46,209 nucleotides of DNA from an uncultured Lachnospiraceae bacterium (lineage in GTDB: Bacteria > Bacillota > Clostridia > Lachnospirales > Lachnospiraceae), in the NCBI GenBank assembly GCA_903789615.1, contig CAIFEV010000013.1:1-46209 (forward strand). Reading direction: 5' to 3'. Position numbers and translations under genes: made by a program. How positions within the stretch are numbered: position 1 is the stretch's first letter; every line of letters begins with the position of its first letter. Shown in pieces: positions 37,925 to 45,990 of the stretch. The notes beneath the pieces are model-generated. The model had not been told where the DNA came from. It saw nothing but the letters and a program-made list of their open reading frames with translations, and did no database searches.

Positions 37925-39381
37925 AGATTGTACTGATGGTTTTAGGCATTGTCCTTGTGTGCGTCGGCGCGGCGCTGATGGCGGCGCTTATCCGCACGCT
38001 CCTTCTCCCGGTGAAGCACGCGGCATACAGGCCGGAGCCGGACGAAAAGGAGGCTCTTGTCCTCGCCCGGAAGCTGTCGGCAATGGTGCAGTGCGAGACA
38101 GTGTCTCACGCGGGAGAGACCGACGTGCTGAAATTCCGGAAATTTCACGAGGTGCTTGCCGGACTGTTTCCGCTGGTATTTGAGAAGCTGGAGAAAACGG
38201 AAATCGACGGAAACCTTTTGTTTACCTGGAAGGGCAGGAAGCACGACAAACCGCTGGTACTCATGAGCCATCAGGACGTGGTCCCGGCGGAAGGGAAATG
38301 GGTGCACGAGCCGTTTTCCGGCGACATCGCGGACGGCAAGGTCTGGGGACGGGGCGCGTCGGACACGAAGTGCTCGGTCATGGGCTTTTTTGAGGCGGTG
38401 GAAGAGCTGCTGAAGGAAGGCTATGAGCCGGAAGAGGATGTGTATCTCTCGTCCTCCTGCACGGAAGAGTGGGCAGGGGACGGATGCCCGAAGCTTGTCG
38501 CACAGATGAAGCGCCGCGGCGTCAGACCGTATCTGGTGGTCGACGAGGGCGGCGGAATCATAACCGATCCGATCGCGGGCATTCCGGGAAATTTTGCGAT
38601 GGTCGGCGTGTTTGAGAAGGGCAAGGCCGACGTGAAGTTCACGGCGAAGGGAAACGGCGGACACGCCAGCGCCCCGCCGGCAAATTCCCCGATCGTGCGG
38701 CTGGCGGCATTTGTCATGGAAGTTGAGAAGGGAAAGATGTTCCGGAAGGCGATGCCGCCGCAGGTGCAGGCGATGTTTGAGACGCTTGCGCCGTATGCTT
38801 CGTTCGGGCTGCGGTATGTCTTTGAGAATATGTGGCTGTTCAAGCCGCTTCTGGTGAAGCTGCTGCCGAAAATTTCCGCGCAGGCGGGCGCGATGCTGCG
38901 CACGACGGTTGCATTCACGCAGGCGTCCGGATCGGAAGCGGTTAACGTTCTGCCGGAGGAAGCGAGTGTCTCGGCCAACATGCGGTTTATCCCGCATCAG
39001 GGCATGAAGGAGAGTCTGGCACTCATGCAGGAGACGGCGAAGAAGTATGACCTTTCGATGGAGATCATGCATGCCAACGACTACTCGAAAACGGTGGACA
39101 TTCACGGGCCGGCCTTCGGGATGATCACGGATGTGATTCAGAAGACATTCCCAGGCGTCGCCGGGAGCCCGTATGTCATGACGGGTGCTACGGACGCGCG
39201 GGTGTACGAGGAAATCTGCGACAATGTCGTGCGGTTCGCGCCGGTCATCTACGGCCCGGAACAGATGCGGGGCATGCACGGGCTGAATGAGAACATTGAG
39301 TACAGCTGTCTGCCGGGATGCGTGCAGTTTTACCGCAATCTGATCCTGGAAAATGACCGCCGCAGCTGCTCCGGCAGATGA
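37921..39381 (+). CDS. Membrane-anchored M20-family metallopeptidase
   Basis: This 486-residue protein has an N-terminal membrane helix (VLMVLGIVLVCVGAALMAALI, 4-24) and an M20 dizinc hydrolase domain. Expected metal and catalytic residues are visible: His117 and Asp119 in SHQDVVP, Asp148 in GRGASDTK, Glu182/Glu183 in CTEEW, Asp208 in VVDEGGG and His453 in GMHGLNE. A dimerisation lid begins at KADVKFTAKGNGGHASAPPA. The layout resembles the CPS1/PM20D1 carboxypeptidase branch, which acts on dipeptides or N-acyl amino acids. Start and upstream stop overlap (ATGA), so translation is coupled to the membrane protein. Zinc use and substrate are inferred. Confidence 0.88.
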   Translation: MKIVLMVLGIVLVCVGAALMAALIRTLLLPVKHAAYRPEPDEKEALVLARKLSAMVQCETVSHAGETDVLKFRKFHEVLAGLFPLVFEKLEKTEIDGNLLFTWKGRKHDKPLVLMSHQDVVPAEGKWVHEPFSGDIADGKVWGRGASDTKCSVMGFFEAVEELLKEGYEPEEDVYLSSSCTEEWAGDGCPKLVAQMKRRGVRPYLVVDEGGGIITDPIAGIPGNFAMVGVFEKGKADVKFTAKGNGGHASAPPANSPIVRLAAFVMEVEKGKMFRKAMPPQVQAMFETLAPYASFGLRYVFENMWLFKPLLVKLLPKISAQAGAMLRTTVAFTQASGSEAVNVLPEEASVSANMRFIPHQGMKESLALMQETAKKYDLSMEIMHANDYSKTVDIHGPAFGMITDVIQKTFPGVAGSPYVMTGATDARVYEEICDNVVRFAPVIYGPEQMRGMHGLNENIEYSCLPGCVQFYRNLILENDRRSCSGR

Positions 39382-39414
39382 GCGCGGCAGTAAAAAAGGG
39401 AAGGAACCTTAATA

Positions 39415-40785
39415 ATGGGGAAAAGAGAAAAACTCGGATCAAGGCTCGGATTTATTCTGCTGTCGGCCGGATGCGCCATCGGCCTTGGCAATGTCTGGCG
39501 CTTTCCGTACATCACGGGGCAAAACGGCGGCGGACTGTTTGTTCTGATCTATCTGATCTTTCTGGCAATTCTGGGAATTCCGATTCTGACGATGGAGTAT
39601 TCCATAGGCCGTGCCAGCCACAAGAGCATCCTGCCGGCGCTGCGCAGCCTGGAGCCTTCCAGGAGCAAGTGGCATGTGATGGGGTATTTTGCGATGGCAG
39701 GCAACTACTGCCTGCTGATGTACTATTCGGTCATTGCCGGCTGGATTTTGTATTATACGGGACTGATGGCCTCCGGCCGGTTTACGGGGCTTGACGCTGG
39801 CGGCGTCGATGCGGTGTACGGCGCCATGATGGGCTCGCCGGCGGTTCAGGTCGGCTGCATGCTCGCCGTCGTGGTTCTCACGGCTCTCGTCTGCTCGTTT
39901 TCCCTTCAGAACAGTGTCGAAAAGGTGACGAAGGTCGTCATGACGCTGCTGATTCTTCTGATGCTTCTGATGGCGGTGCGCTCGTTTACCCTGCCGGGAG
40001 CGTCAAAAGGGCTCTCTTTTTATCTGGTGCCAAGTGTTGAGCATGTGAAGCAGCAGGGCTTCTGGAATGTCTGTTACTCTGCGCTCAACCAGAGCTTTTT
40101 CACGCTTTCCATCGGCATGGGCAGCATGGAAATCTTCGGCAGCTATATCGACCGCGACCGCTCGCTGACCGGAGAGGCACTGATCGTGACGGTGCTGGAC
40201 ACGGTTGTCGCGATCACGTCGGGACTCATCATCTTCCCGGCCTGCTTTGCGTACGGCGTGGACCCGGGAGCGGGCCCGGGTCTCATCTTCAAGACTCTCC
40301 CGCTGGTGTTCGAATCGATGCCGCTTGGGAGACTCTGGGGCACGGTGTTCTTCCTGTTCCTGTTCTTTGCCGCATTTTCCACGATGATCGGTGTGTTTGA
40401 GAACCTGCAGTCCTATATGATCGACCTGAAAAAGACGCCGAGAAAGAAGGCCGGCATCATCAACGGGATCGCCCTGGCACTTCTCTCCATACCCTGCGCC
40501 CTCGGGTTCAACGTGTGGAGCGCGTTTCAGCCGCTGCGCGCGGGCAACTCGGTCATGGACCTGGAGGATTTCTATGTGTCAAATATCTGTCTGCCGCTCG
40601 GATCCTTCCTGATCATTCTGTTCTGCACGCACCGCTTCGGCTGGGGTTTTGACAAGTACATTCAGGAAGTAAACGAAGGAAAAGGCTTGAAGCTGTGGAA
40701 GGGTTTCCGGTTCTATCTTACCTGGATTCTGCCCGCCATCACCGGATTCCTGGTTGTATACGGGATTGTGACGTATTTCCTGTGA
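39415..40785 (+). CDS. Sodium-dependent transporter, SNF (neurotransmitter symporter) family
   Basis: This 456-residue protein has about eleven membrane helices and belongs to the LeuT-fold SNF family (PF00209). The N-terminus LGSRLGFILLSAGCAIGLGNVWRFPYITGQNGGG is the diagnostic helix 1 with the unwound sodium/substrate site. Helix 6 carries SFFTLSIGMGSMEIFGSYI. Such proteins import amino acids with sodium. It follows the M20 peptidase by 33 bases on the same strand and may take up its products. Confidence 0.95.
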   Translation: MGKREKLGSRLGFILLSAGCAIGLGNVWRFPYITGQNGGGLFVLIYLIFLAILGIPILTMEYSIGRASHKSILPALRSLEPSRSKWHVMGYFAMAGNYCLLMYYSVIAGWILYYTGLMASGRFTGLDAGGVDAVYGAMMGSPAVQVGCMLAVVVLTALVCSFSLQNSVEKVTKVVMTLLILLMLLMAVRSFTLPGASKGLSFYLVPSVEHVKQQGFWNVCYSALNQSFFTLSIGMGSMEIFGSYIDRDRSLTGEALIVTVLDTVVAITSGLIIFPACFAYGVDPGAGPGLIFKTLPLVFESMPLGRLWGTVFFLFLFFAAFSTMIGVFENLQSYMIDLKKTPRKKAGIINGIALALLSIPCALGFNVWSAFQPLRAGNSVMDLEDFYVSNICLPLGSFLIILFCTHRFGWGFDKYIQEVNEGKGLKLWKGFRFYLTWILPAITGFLVVYGIVTYFL

Positions 40786-40826
40786 CGCGGCTAATCCCCG
40801 CCGTTTTGCGCGGGATGACAAATGAG

Positions 40827-40873
40827 AGCTGCCTAAAGCGCCTTTGACGGCGCCCGGGCAGCTTTCTTTTTTT
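40827..40873 (+). terminator. Rho-independent terminator after the SNF gene
   Basis: AGCTGCC (40827-40833) pairs with GGCAGCT (40857-40863), with an inner GCGCC/GGCGC stem, followed by TTCTTTTTTT. It closes the DUF5058-to-SNF operon. Confidence 0.88.
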
Positions 40874-40877
40874 ATAC

Positions 40878-40919
40878 TTGACAAGTTCTGAACCAAGTGT
40901 ATTATTATATATAGTACAG
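40878..40919 (+). promoter_or_regulatory. Promoter and likely operator of the GntR-ABC operon
   Basis: TTGACA (40878-40883) and TATTAT (40900-40905) are 16 bases apart. The -10 region lies inside an imperfect palindrome with TGTA and TACA ends (about 40898-40919), so the YtrA-type GntR regulator encoded next probably represses here. Confidence 0.55.
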
Positions 40920-40981
40920 ATGAGACGGAAAAGCTCATGTGAACAGGACTGATATCGGACAGAGAGGAGGGCGAAGCGCCA

Positions 40982-41368
40982 GTGGACATGATTCATCTTC
41001 AGGATCCGCGGCCGGTATACGAACAGATCGCGGAATACTATGAAAAGCTGATACTAAGCGGCGTTATGCCCGAGGATGAGCAGATGCCGTCGGTGCGGCA
41101 GGTTGCGCAGCAGGAGTCGGTGAATCCCAATACGGTTCAGAAGGCATTTGCCGCGCTGGAGCGGGACGGATACATCTATACGGTGCGCGGGCGGGGCAGT
41201 TTTGTGGCGGATGTCAGGCATCTTCAGATTCTCCGGGAGAAGAAGCGGGATGCGATCAAGGAAGAACTGCGTGTCAGGCTTCAGGAAGCCAGACAGGCGC
41301 AGGTTCCAAAGGAGGAGATCCTCGCGATAACAGAGGAGATCTACCGGGAAGGAGGGAAACATGTTTGA
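40982..41368 (+). CDS. GntR-family regulator, YtrA subfamily
   Basis: This 128-residue repressor has an N-terminal winged helix (PVYEQIAEYYEKLILSGVMPEDEQMPSVRQVAQQESVNPNTVQKAFAALERDGYI). A C-terminal helical region of only about 50 residues follows, the short form typical of YtrA regulators of ABC exporters. The start is GTG 40982 with AGGAGG 11 bases upstream; an in-frame ATG at 40988 is further away. It overlaps the ABC ATPase gene by 8 bases, so it surely regulates that operon. Confidence 0.9.
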   Translation: MDMIHLQDPRPVYEQIAEYYEKLILSGVMPEDEQMPSVRQVAQQESVNPNTVQKAFAALERDGYIYTVRGRGSFVADVRHLQILREKKRDAIKEELRVRLQEARQAQVPKEEILAITEEIYREGGKHV

Positions 41369-42263
41369 GATCCGGAATGTGACGAAACGTTTTGACGGCG
41401 TTCCCGCGGTCCTGAACATGAGTGCGGCGATCCAGGACAGCCAGGTATACGGACTGATCGGGACCAATGGGGCCGGCAAGAGCACGCTGCTGCGGATGAT
41501 GGCGGGGGTGCTCAGGGCTGACGAGGGGAGTATTACTTACAACGGGAAGCCGGTTTATGAAAATCCGGAAGTCAAGAGCCGGATCTGCTTTCTGTCGGAC
41601 AGCTGGTATACACCGGTCGGAGCGTCTCCGGAAGACATGGCGAAGACGTATGAGACATTTTATCCGGCCTTTGACGGGAAGCGGTTCTTTTCGATGCTGG
41701 ACAAGATCGGGCTGGACAGAAAGCGGAGGATCCGGACATTTTCCAAGGGCATGAAGAAGCAGGTCTCGGTTCTTTTGGGTGTCTGCGCAAATACGGAGGT
41801 CCTGCTTTGCGACGAGACGTTCGACGGGCTTGACCCGGTGATGCGGCAGGGCGTGAAGAGTATTTTTGCCGGTGAGATGGCGGACAGGCCGTTCACGCCG
41901 GTCATTGCATCCCACAACATGCGGGAACTCGAGGATTTCTGCGACGAGGTGGGGATGCTTTATAAGGGCGGAATTCTGTTCTCCCGCAATCTGGCGGACA
42001 TGAAGCTGGGGCTTCAGAAGGTGCAGTGCGTGATAACAGACCCCGACAGGCGTGACGCGATGCTAAAGAAACTGGATGTTGTGCGCCGAGAGGACCGCGG
42101 GTCGATGATGACGCTTGTGGTCAGGGGCCAGGCGACGGAGGTGAAAGCAGTCGTGGACGCGGCGGAGCCGGTATTTGCGGAGCTCCTGCCGCTGTCGCTG
42201 GAAGAGATCTTCATCAACGAAACGGAGGTGGCGGGGTATGACATCCGGAATCTCTTTTCATAA
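41361..42263 (+). CDS. ABC transporter ATP-binding protein (YtrB-like)
   Basis: This 300-residue ATPase has Walker A GTNGAGKSTLL near residue 36, the signature region FSKGMKKQVSVLLG, and Walker B VLLCDETFDGLDP. The signature lacks the canonical SGGQ and reads SKGM, as in YtrB/EcsA-like exporters. GGAAGGAGG precedes the ATG. It partners with the permease whose start lies within its last 26 bases. Probable function is export or lipid/antimicrobial-related handling; the substrate is unknown. Confidence 0.92.
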   Translation: MFEIRNVTKRFDGVPAVLNMSAAIQDSQVYGLIGTNGAGKSTLLRMMAGVLRADEGSITYNGKPVYENPEVKSRICFLSDSWYTPVGASPEDMAKTYETFYPAFDGKRFFSMLDKIGLDRKRRIRTFSKGMKKQVSVLLGVCANTEVLLCDETFDGLDPVMRQGVKSIFAGEMADRPFTPVIASHNMRELEDFCDEVGMLYKGGILFSRNLADMKLGLQKVQCVITDPDRRDAMLKKLDVVRREDRGSMMTLVVRGQATEVKAVVDAAEPVFAELLPLSLEEIFINETEVAGYDIRNLFS

Positions 42264-44388
42264 ACTGGTCGCGCAGAATGCGCGGGAGCGGAAGTGGCTT
42301 CCGTTTCTGATCACCGTCACCGGCATCTTTGCGCTGGTGATCGGATATTATTTCGTGCTGGGCGATGCCGTGCGGGGAGGAATAGAAGGAAGCGCCGGGT
42401 ATTACGACCGCATTGCCTACATGGCGGAGAGTTATCTGGGAACCCGGTCCGCATTTCTTGTCACCCTGGCGCTCATCGCGGCACTTCTTTCCGGATACAG
42501 CGGATATCTGTGGCTTCACGCACAGGAGCAGGTGGATTTCTACAACAGCACGGCGGTGAAGAGAGGCCGGCTGTTCTCGGCGATCTTCGCGTCCGGCGCG
42601 CTGCAGGTGCTGGTTCCTTTCGTCCTCTGTGACCTGGCGGCGGTTTTCCTGATGCCGGCGGCGCAGGGGGTGTTTTCCTGGCGGCTCGTCGGGATCGGGC
42701 TTCGGGGGATGGCATTTGCCATTCTGGTGTTCCTCTGCCTGTATTCGTTCGTGGTGCTCTCGGCGGTACTCTCGGCCCGGACTATGACGACGGTGCTCAT
42801 GACGGCTCTGTTCTGGCTGTACGGGCCGCTTCTGTACTGGCTGCTTGAAGCGCTGCGCCAGCAGTTCTTTGACACGCTGGTGAACGGGACTTCCGATACT
42901 GTGTTTTTCTGGCTGTCGCCGGCATTCCTGGCGTACGGCGCGGCGGGAGAGGTGCTTTCTCACGCACTTTCCTGCCTTGGAATCCTGATTTACGGCGCGG
43001 CGGCATTTGCGGCCGGTCTGGCGGCGTACAGCGTCAGGCCGTCGGAAGCGGCGGGAAGTGCCTTCCCGTTTAAGAGAGAGACGACTGTGATCAAGTGCAT
43101 GATCATGGTTCCGTCATCTCTTGGCATCGGCATGATTCTGGGAGGCATCGCCGGTCAGAATGGTCCAAGCGTGTATTACACGAATTCGCCCGGCAGTGCC
43201 GTGTACTACAGTTCCGGTTCGGCGATAAGCGCCCCCTGGATGGCATTCGGCCTGCTGTTTGGCGCGTTTCTGATGCACACGGTGCTGGAGCTTTTGTTTC
43301 AGCCGGATTTCCGCAATATCCGCCGGCACTGGAAGTCAGGAGGCGTCGGGGCTGCGATAAGCCTTGCGGTATACCTCTTCCTGGTGCTTGATCCCATGCG
43401 GGTGAATCTCTGGATTCCGAACAAGACAGATGTCCAGGCAATGAGCGTGAATTCCGACATTGCAAATCCGTGGTTCGCGGAGAACTCGTATGCCTATTAT
43501 GACGATGAGCAGAGCGGAACCGGGGAATTCTTCCGGGAGTACGGAGCTCTGTACGATCTGGCGCAGACCTGTGTGGAAGGCCGCGCTTCCGAAGACCGGC
43601 AGGTGGCGGCGGATACGGGAGAAATGGAAAAGACCGTCATAATCGGATATCTTCTGGGCGATGGCCGGAAGGCATACCGGAAGTATACGGTCAGCACAGA
43701 CAGACTGTACCGCGTGGCTGAAAAACTGTCGGAATCAGAGGAGTATCGGAAAAACTATTATATGACAGCACAGCTTCCGGCTGATTTCACAGACGCGTCC
43801 GTTACTGCCTGGGATCCGGAAAGCAGCACGGCACCGGTCAGTCTTTCCCTGAATGCAGGGCAGCGCCAGGCGCTGGTTGACGCGCTGGCGCAGGATTCGA
43901 CATCGCAGACGCTGACGCAGCTTTTGGATCAGACGCCGCTTTGCACGCTGGAGCTCTCAGGCATGACGGAAAAAAGCGGGCACGAGAGTTATTCGCAATA
44001 TTACAGTCATACCATATATATCTATCCTTCTTACAAAACGACTCTGGCGCAGCTGGAGGCGCAGGGACTCACGCCGGAGACGAAGTTTCACACCTCGCCG
44101 GCCCCGTATCCGACAGGCATGGAGCTGTATTTCGGAGACGGTACCGAAGATAATTCGCTTTCCCTTTCCGATCCGGATGCGATTCGCGAGATGCTGCTTG
44201 TTCTGAAGCGGGAAACTCAGGCTCAGGCAGACAGAAGTACGGGAACGGATGTATCTGTCTGGATGACATATTCGGACAGCTCCAATCAGTCTTTTCTGTT
44301 TTCTCTGACGTCCGAGACGACATTCCGGGAACTTTTCAGGAAGTATAAGGACCAGACCGCCGCACTGCCGGCTATGACCAAAGACTGA
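42238..44388 (+). CDS. ABC permease with C-terminal DUF6449-like domain
   Basis: This 716-residue protein starts at ATG 42238, with GGAGGTGG upstream; the open frame before it lies within the ATPase gene. The N-terminal 400 residues carry about eight hydrophobic segments (for example LPFLITVTGIFALVIGYYFVL, AFLVTLALIAALLSGYSGYLWL, LVPFVLCDLAAVFLMPA, MTTVLMTALFWLYGPLLYWLL). An ABC-2-like core EQVDFYNSTAVKRGRLFSA follows the second. The C-terminal 300 residues are soluble and Ser/Thr/Tyr-rich, matching the DUF6449 layout. The domain probably faces outside. It forms an export system with the upstream ATPase. Confidence 0.78.
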   Translation: MTSGISFHKLVAQNARERKWLPFLITVTGIFALVIGYYFVLGDAVRGGIEGSAGYYDRIAYMAESYLGTRSAFLVTLALIAALLSGYSGYLWLHAQEQVDFYNSTAVKRGRLFSAIFASGALQVLVPFVLCDLAAVFLMPAAQGVFSWRLVGIGLRGMAFAILVFLCLYSFVVLSAVLSARTMTTVLMTALFWLYGPLLYWLLEALRQQFFDTLVNGTSDTVFFWLSPAFLAYGAAGEVLSHALSCLGILIYGAAAFAAGLAAYSVRPSEAAGSAFPFKRETTVIKCMIMVPSSLGIGMILGGIAGQNGPSVYYTNSPGSAVYYSSGSAISAPWMAFGLLFGAFLMHTVLELLFQPDFRNIRRHWKSGGVGAAISLAVYLFLVLDPMRVNLWIPNKTDVQAMSVNSDIANPWFAENSYAYYDDEQSGTGEFFREYGALYDLAQTCVEGRASEDRQVAADTGEMEKTVIIGYLLGDGRKAYRKYTVSTDRLYRVAEKLSESEEYRKNYYMTAQLPADFTDASVTAWDPESSTAPVSLSLNAGQRQALVDALAQDSTSQTLTQLLDQTPLCTLELSGMTEKSGHESYSQYYSHTIYIYPSYKTTLAQLEAQGLTPETKFHTSPAPYPTGMELYFGDGTEDNSLSLSDPDAIREMLLVLKRETQAQADRSTGTDVSVWMTYSDSSNQSFLFSLTSETTFRELFRKYKDQTAALPAMTKD

Positions 44389-44440
44389 CCCGGACCGGCG
44401 GACAGACCCGCAAAAGCCGAAGAGACAGACGGGAATAAAA

Positions 44441-44461
44441 AAAGCCGCCTGAGGGCAGGCG
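44441..44461 (-). terminator. Minus-strand terminator-like hairpin
   Basis: CGCCTG-AGGG-CAGGCG (44446-44461) is followed on the minus strand by GGC and a run of seven T. It would stop transcription coming from the right; on the plus strand no T-run follows. No minus-strand gene is visible to the right, so it may only insulate against antisense read-through. Confidence 0.5.
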
Positions 44462-44475
44462 TACAGTGCATATGC

Positions 44476-44504
44476 TTGCCCTTTGACGGAGGCTGTGTTA
44501 AAAT
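44476..44504 (+). promoter_or_regulatory. Promoter of the tRNA-Arg unit
   Basis: TTGCCC (44476-44481) and TAAAAT (44499-44504) are separated by 17 bases, about 120 bases before the tRNA-Arg. Confidence 0.55.
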
Positions 44505-44509
44505 GATTT

Positions 44510-44625
44510 CCGCCTGTAAAGGCGGCGGCAGATATCACAGGAGCTCCTGCACAACCTGCCGCACCCGCGGGGCTGCCCGCCGGCGTTTTGCTTCAGGCCG
44601 GCATTGAAACTGCAGGCCTGTTTTT
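44510..44625 (+). ncRNA. Unassigned structured leader RNA ahead of tRNA-Arg
   Basis: The segment contains successive stems: CCGCCT/AGGCGG (44510-44525); GCGGCAG/CTGCCGC (44525-44531 with 44556-44562) enclosing a perfect palindrome CAGGAGCTCCTG (44538-44549); CGGG/CCCG (44568-44579); and CAGGCC/GGCCTG (44594-44620). The last ends in TTTTTGTTT, a terminator-like signal that overlaps the tRNA 5' end at 44626. I could not match it to SRP RNA, 6S RNA, tmRNA or a known riboswitch. It could be an sRNA, an attenuator or just a leader trimmed by RNase P. Confidence 0.4.
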
Positions 44626-44699
44626 GTTTCTGTAGCTCAGCAGGATAGAGCACTCGCCTCCTAAGCGAGGGGTCGGGGGTCCGAATCCCCCCAGGAACA
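44626..44699 (+). tRNA. tRNA-Arg (anticodon CCU)
   Basis: This 74-nt tRNA has acceptor stem GTTTCTG/CAGGAAC (44626-44632 with 44692-44698, one G-U), D arm GCTC...GAGC, and anticodon stem CTCGC/GCGAG. The loop CTCCTAA gives CCU; the T arm is GGGGG-TCCGAAT-CCCCC; the discriminator is A44699. CCA is not encoded. It decodes the rare AGG arginine codon. tRNA-Arg(CCU) genes are frequent integrase targets, and the debris downstream fits that. Confidence 0.93.
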
Positions 44700-44711
44700 T
44701 TACCCGTAAAG

Positions 44712-44751
44712 GCGTGGAAGAGTTCATTTTGAATTCTTCCATGCTTTTTTT
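44712..44751 (+). terminator. Rho-independent terminator of tRNA-Arg
   Basis: GCGTGGAAGA (44712-44721) pairs with TCTTCCATGC (44735-44744), with one G-U pair, followed by seven T. Confidence 0.88.
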
Positions 44752-44782
44752 ATTTCATCTAATATTTTCGGGTTTCGATTAG

Positions 44783-45029
44783 AGGACTACTAATAAAACA
44801 GAAAAATTTAGTGAGATCTTGCAGAAAGCAATGAACCAGTATCTCAATGGAATGCTTACAAATGAGCAGGTAATTGAGGAGATGCTGAATCTTGCAAAGC
44901 AAATACAAGCTGCCCAGAAGGGGGAGAAAAGCTCGGGCTTACAGCCGATGAGCTTGCCTTCTATGATGCGTTGACCAAACCGCAGGCGATTAAGGATTTC
45001 TATGAGAATGAAGAACTGATTGCTATGAC
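44783..45029 (+). pseudogene. C-terminal remnant of type I restriction subunit HsdR
   Basis: The plus strand encodes EKFSEILQKAMNQYLNGML, then TNEQVIEEMLNLAKQIQ in one frame. After a -1 shift around 44918-44925 it continues as GGEKLGLTADELAFYDALT and KPQAIKDFYENEELIAMT. This is the C-terminal helical region of type I restriction endonuclease R subunits (motifs VIEELIxLAK and DELAFYDAL). The rest of the roughly 1,000-residue protein is missing and the homology stops around 45025, where a LexA-like frame takes over. It is a dead fragment, likely left by a lost mobile element. Confidence 0.75.
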
Positions 45030-45263
45030 AATGGAGATATGGTCGTTATCAGAAGACAGAGTTCCGCTAATGTTGGTGACATTGTGGCAGCGCTGGACGA
45101 ACACCAGTTAAATATCCTGAAACTTTTTGCGGGTGTCGATGAAGACACCGGAGAAGCAATTCTTAGATATTGCAATAAGGAGCGATATTCTGACAAGGAA
45201 ATCCGGGTTCGGGAACTGGTAGTTCAGGGAGTCGCAAAGCATGTCATCAAAGCAATTGGGTGA
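45012..45263 (+). pseudogene. C-terminal remnant of a LexA/S24-type repressor
   Basis: A third frame, open from 45012, encodes CYDNGDMVVIRRQSSANVGD, then IVAALDE and NILKLFAGVDEDTGEAILRY, ending RVRELVVQGVAKHVIKAIG. This is the C-terminal half of a LexA-like S24 peptidase domain (GDxVVV...A..GDIVVA..D pattern, with Lys in NILKLF at the catalytic-lysine position). The DNA-binding domain and the catalytic serine segment upstream are absent. The join to the HsdR remnant at 45021-45032 reads in both frames. ATG 45039 could start a 74-residue product, but it would lack half the fold. Confidence 0.7.
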
Positions 45264-45288
45264 ACCCGTTGAGAGGGGGTGTCTGGAA

Positions 45289-45378
45289 TTGAGAACATAT
45301 GACGTGAAATGTCCCATTTGCGGCAAAATCAATCGCGGACTTTTTCTGGAGGAAACGGAAGACTGGAACCACATTTGA
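45289..45378 (+). CDS. Truncated small zinc-ribbon protein
   Basis: A TTG start preceded by GAGAGGGGG opens a 29-codon frame, MRTYDVKCPICGKINRGLFL followed by EETEDWNHI. It has one CPxCG half of a zinc ribbon; the second cysteine pair expected after a segment like this is missing, so it is probably cut short. It lies between the LexA remnant and another small zinc-ribbon gene. Function is unknown; it may be non-functional. Confidence 0.45.
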   Translation: MRTYDVKCPICGKINRGLFLEETEDWNHI

Positions 45379-45410
45379 AATATTGTTGAGTACGAATGGA
45401 GAGGTCACAG

Positions 45411-45620
45411 ATGACAGAGACTGGAGATTTTTCATGGCGCCCGCTCTCGTGGCACTGCCCGAATTGTGGTCAGCGTATCACAGCTTATCAGAACGGAAAG
45501 GGAGAATTCAAGGCAGCCTGCAGCAGATGCAGAACCGTGAGCATACGAATACCGAAGGGCAGACGTTACGGCACAATTGAAGTGTACGCATCAAAGGGGC
45601 TGTCGCCAGTAGTAAGGTAA
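45411..45620 (+). CDS. Small zinc-ribbon protein
   Basis: A 69-residue product starts at ATG 45411, 6 bases after GAGAGG; the frame is open 15 bases further upstream. It contains two CxxC pairs, WHCPNCGQRI and AACSRCRTVS, separated by 18 residues, a compact zinc-binding ribbon. The basic stretch PKGRRYG and the end IEVYASKGL follow. Small ribbon proteins of this kind are common on mobile elements of Clostridia. No precise role can be given. Confidence 0.6.
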   Translation: MTETGDFSWRPLSWHCPNCGQRITAYQNGKGEFKAACSRCRTVSIRIPKGRRYGTIEVYASKGLSPVVR

Positions 45621-45990
45621 AGCACAGATCTGGCATAAGTTCAGTTCTAAAATTCAAATCAGATAATCGCATACTGGGTATAACGACGGAATGGCCGAGA
45701 TGAAACAGGCTATATAAGACCATTTCCAGGTCATATACACGAAAAATCGGTTGGTTTAACCAGATACATTACATGAGAGGCCGCCGGCGGGGCATTCAAC
45801 TATCAAAAGTCATATTGAAAGCCTGACATGCATTAAAGGCGAGGATACGCAAATTGCTGATTTCCCGATTAAGGAAAAGCAGTATCGGTACCCTTATCTT
45901 TTTGCGCCCTTGTCAGGCTCTGAAGATTCCGGATTGTACTGCAGGCAGGTGTATCTTTCCGCTCCCCGCACCAGGCGGAAAGGAAAAAGT
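45621..45990. other. Gene-poor stretch with no recognisable feature
   Basis: No convincing gene, hairpin or promoter is visible in these 370 bases. One frame is open from about 45763 into the XRE gene (it reads for example LTCIKGEDTQIADFPIKEKQ) but has no start codon before ATG 45991. It may be decayed coding sequence. Confidence 0.5.

Noticed and set aside
37942-39279. A 445-codon minus-strand frame opposite the M20 peptidase
   Set aside because: It is a shadow of the peptidase with Arg/His-rich low-complexity translation; the plus-strand frame holds all metal ligands.
44510-44625. SRP RNA (4.5S/scRNA) before tRNA-Arg
   Set aside because: The conserved GGTCAGG...GGAAGGAAGCAGCC core of the SRP domain is absent.
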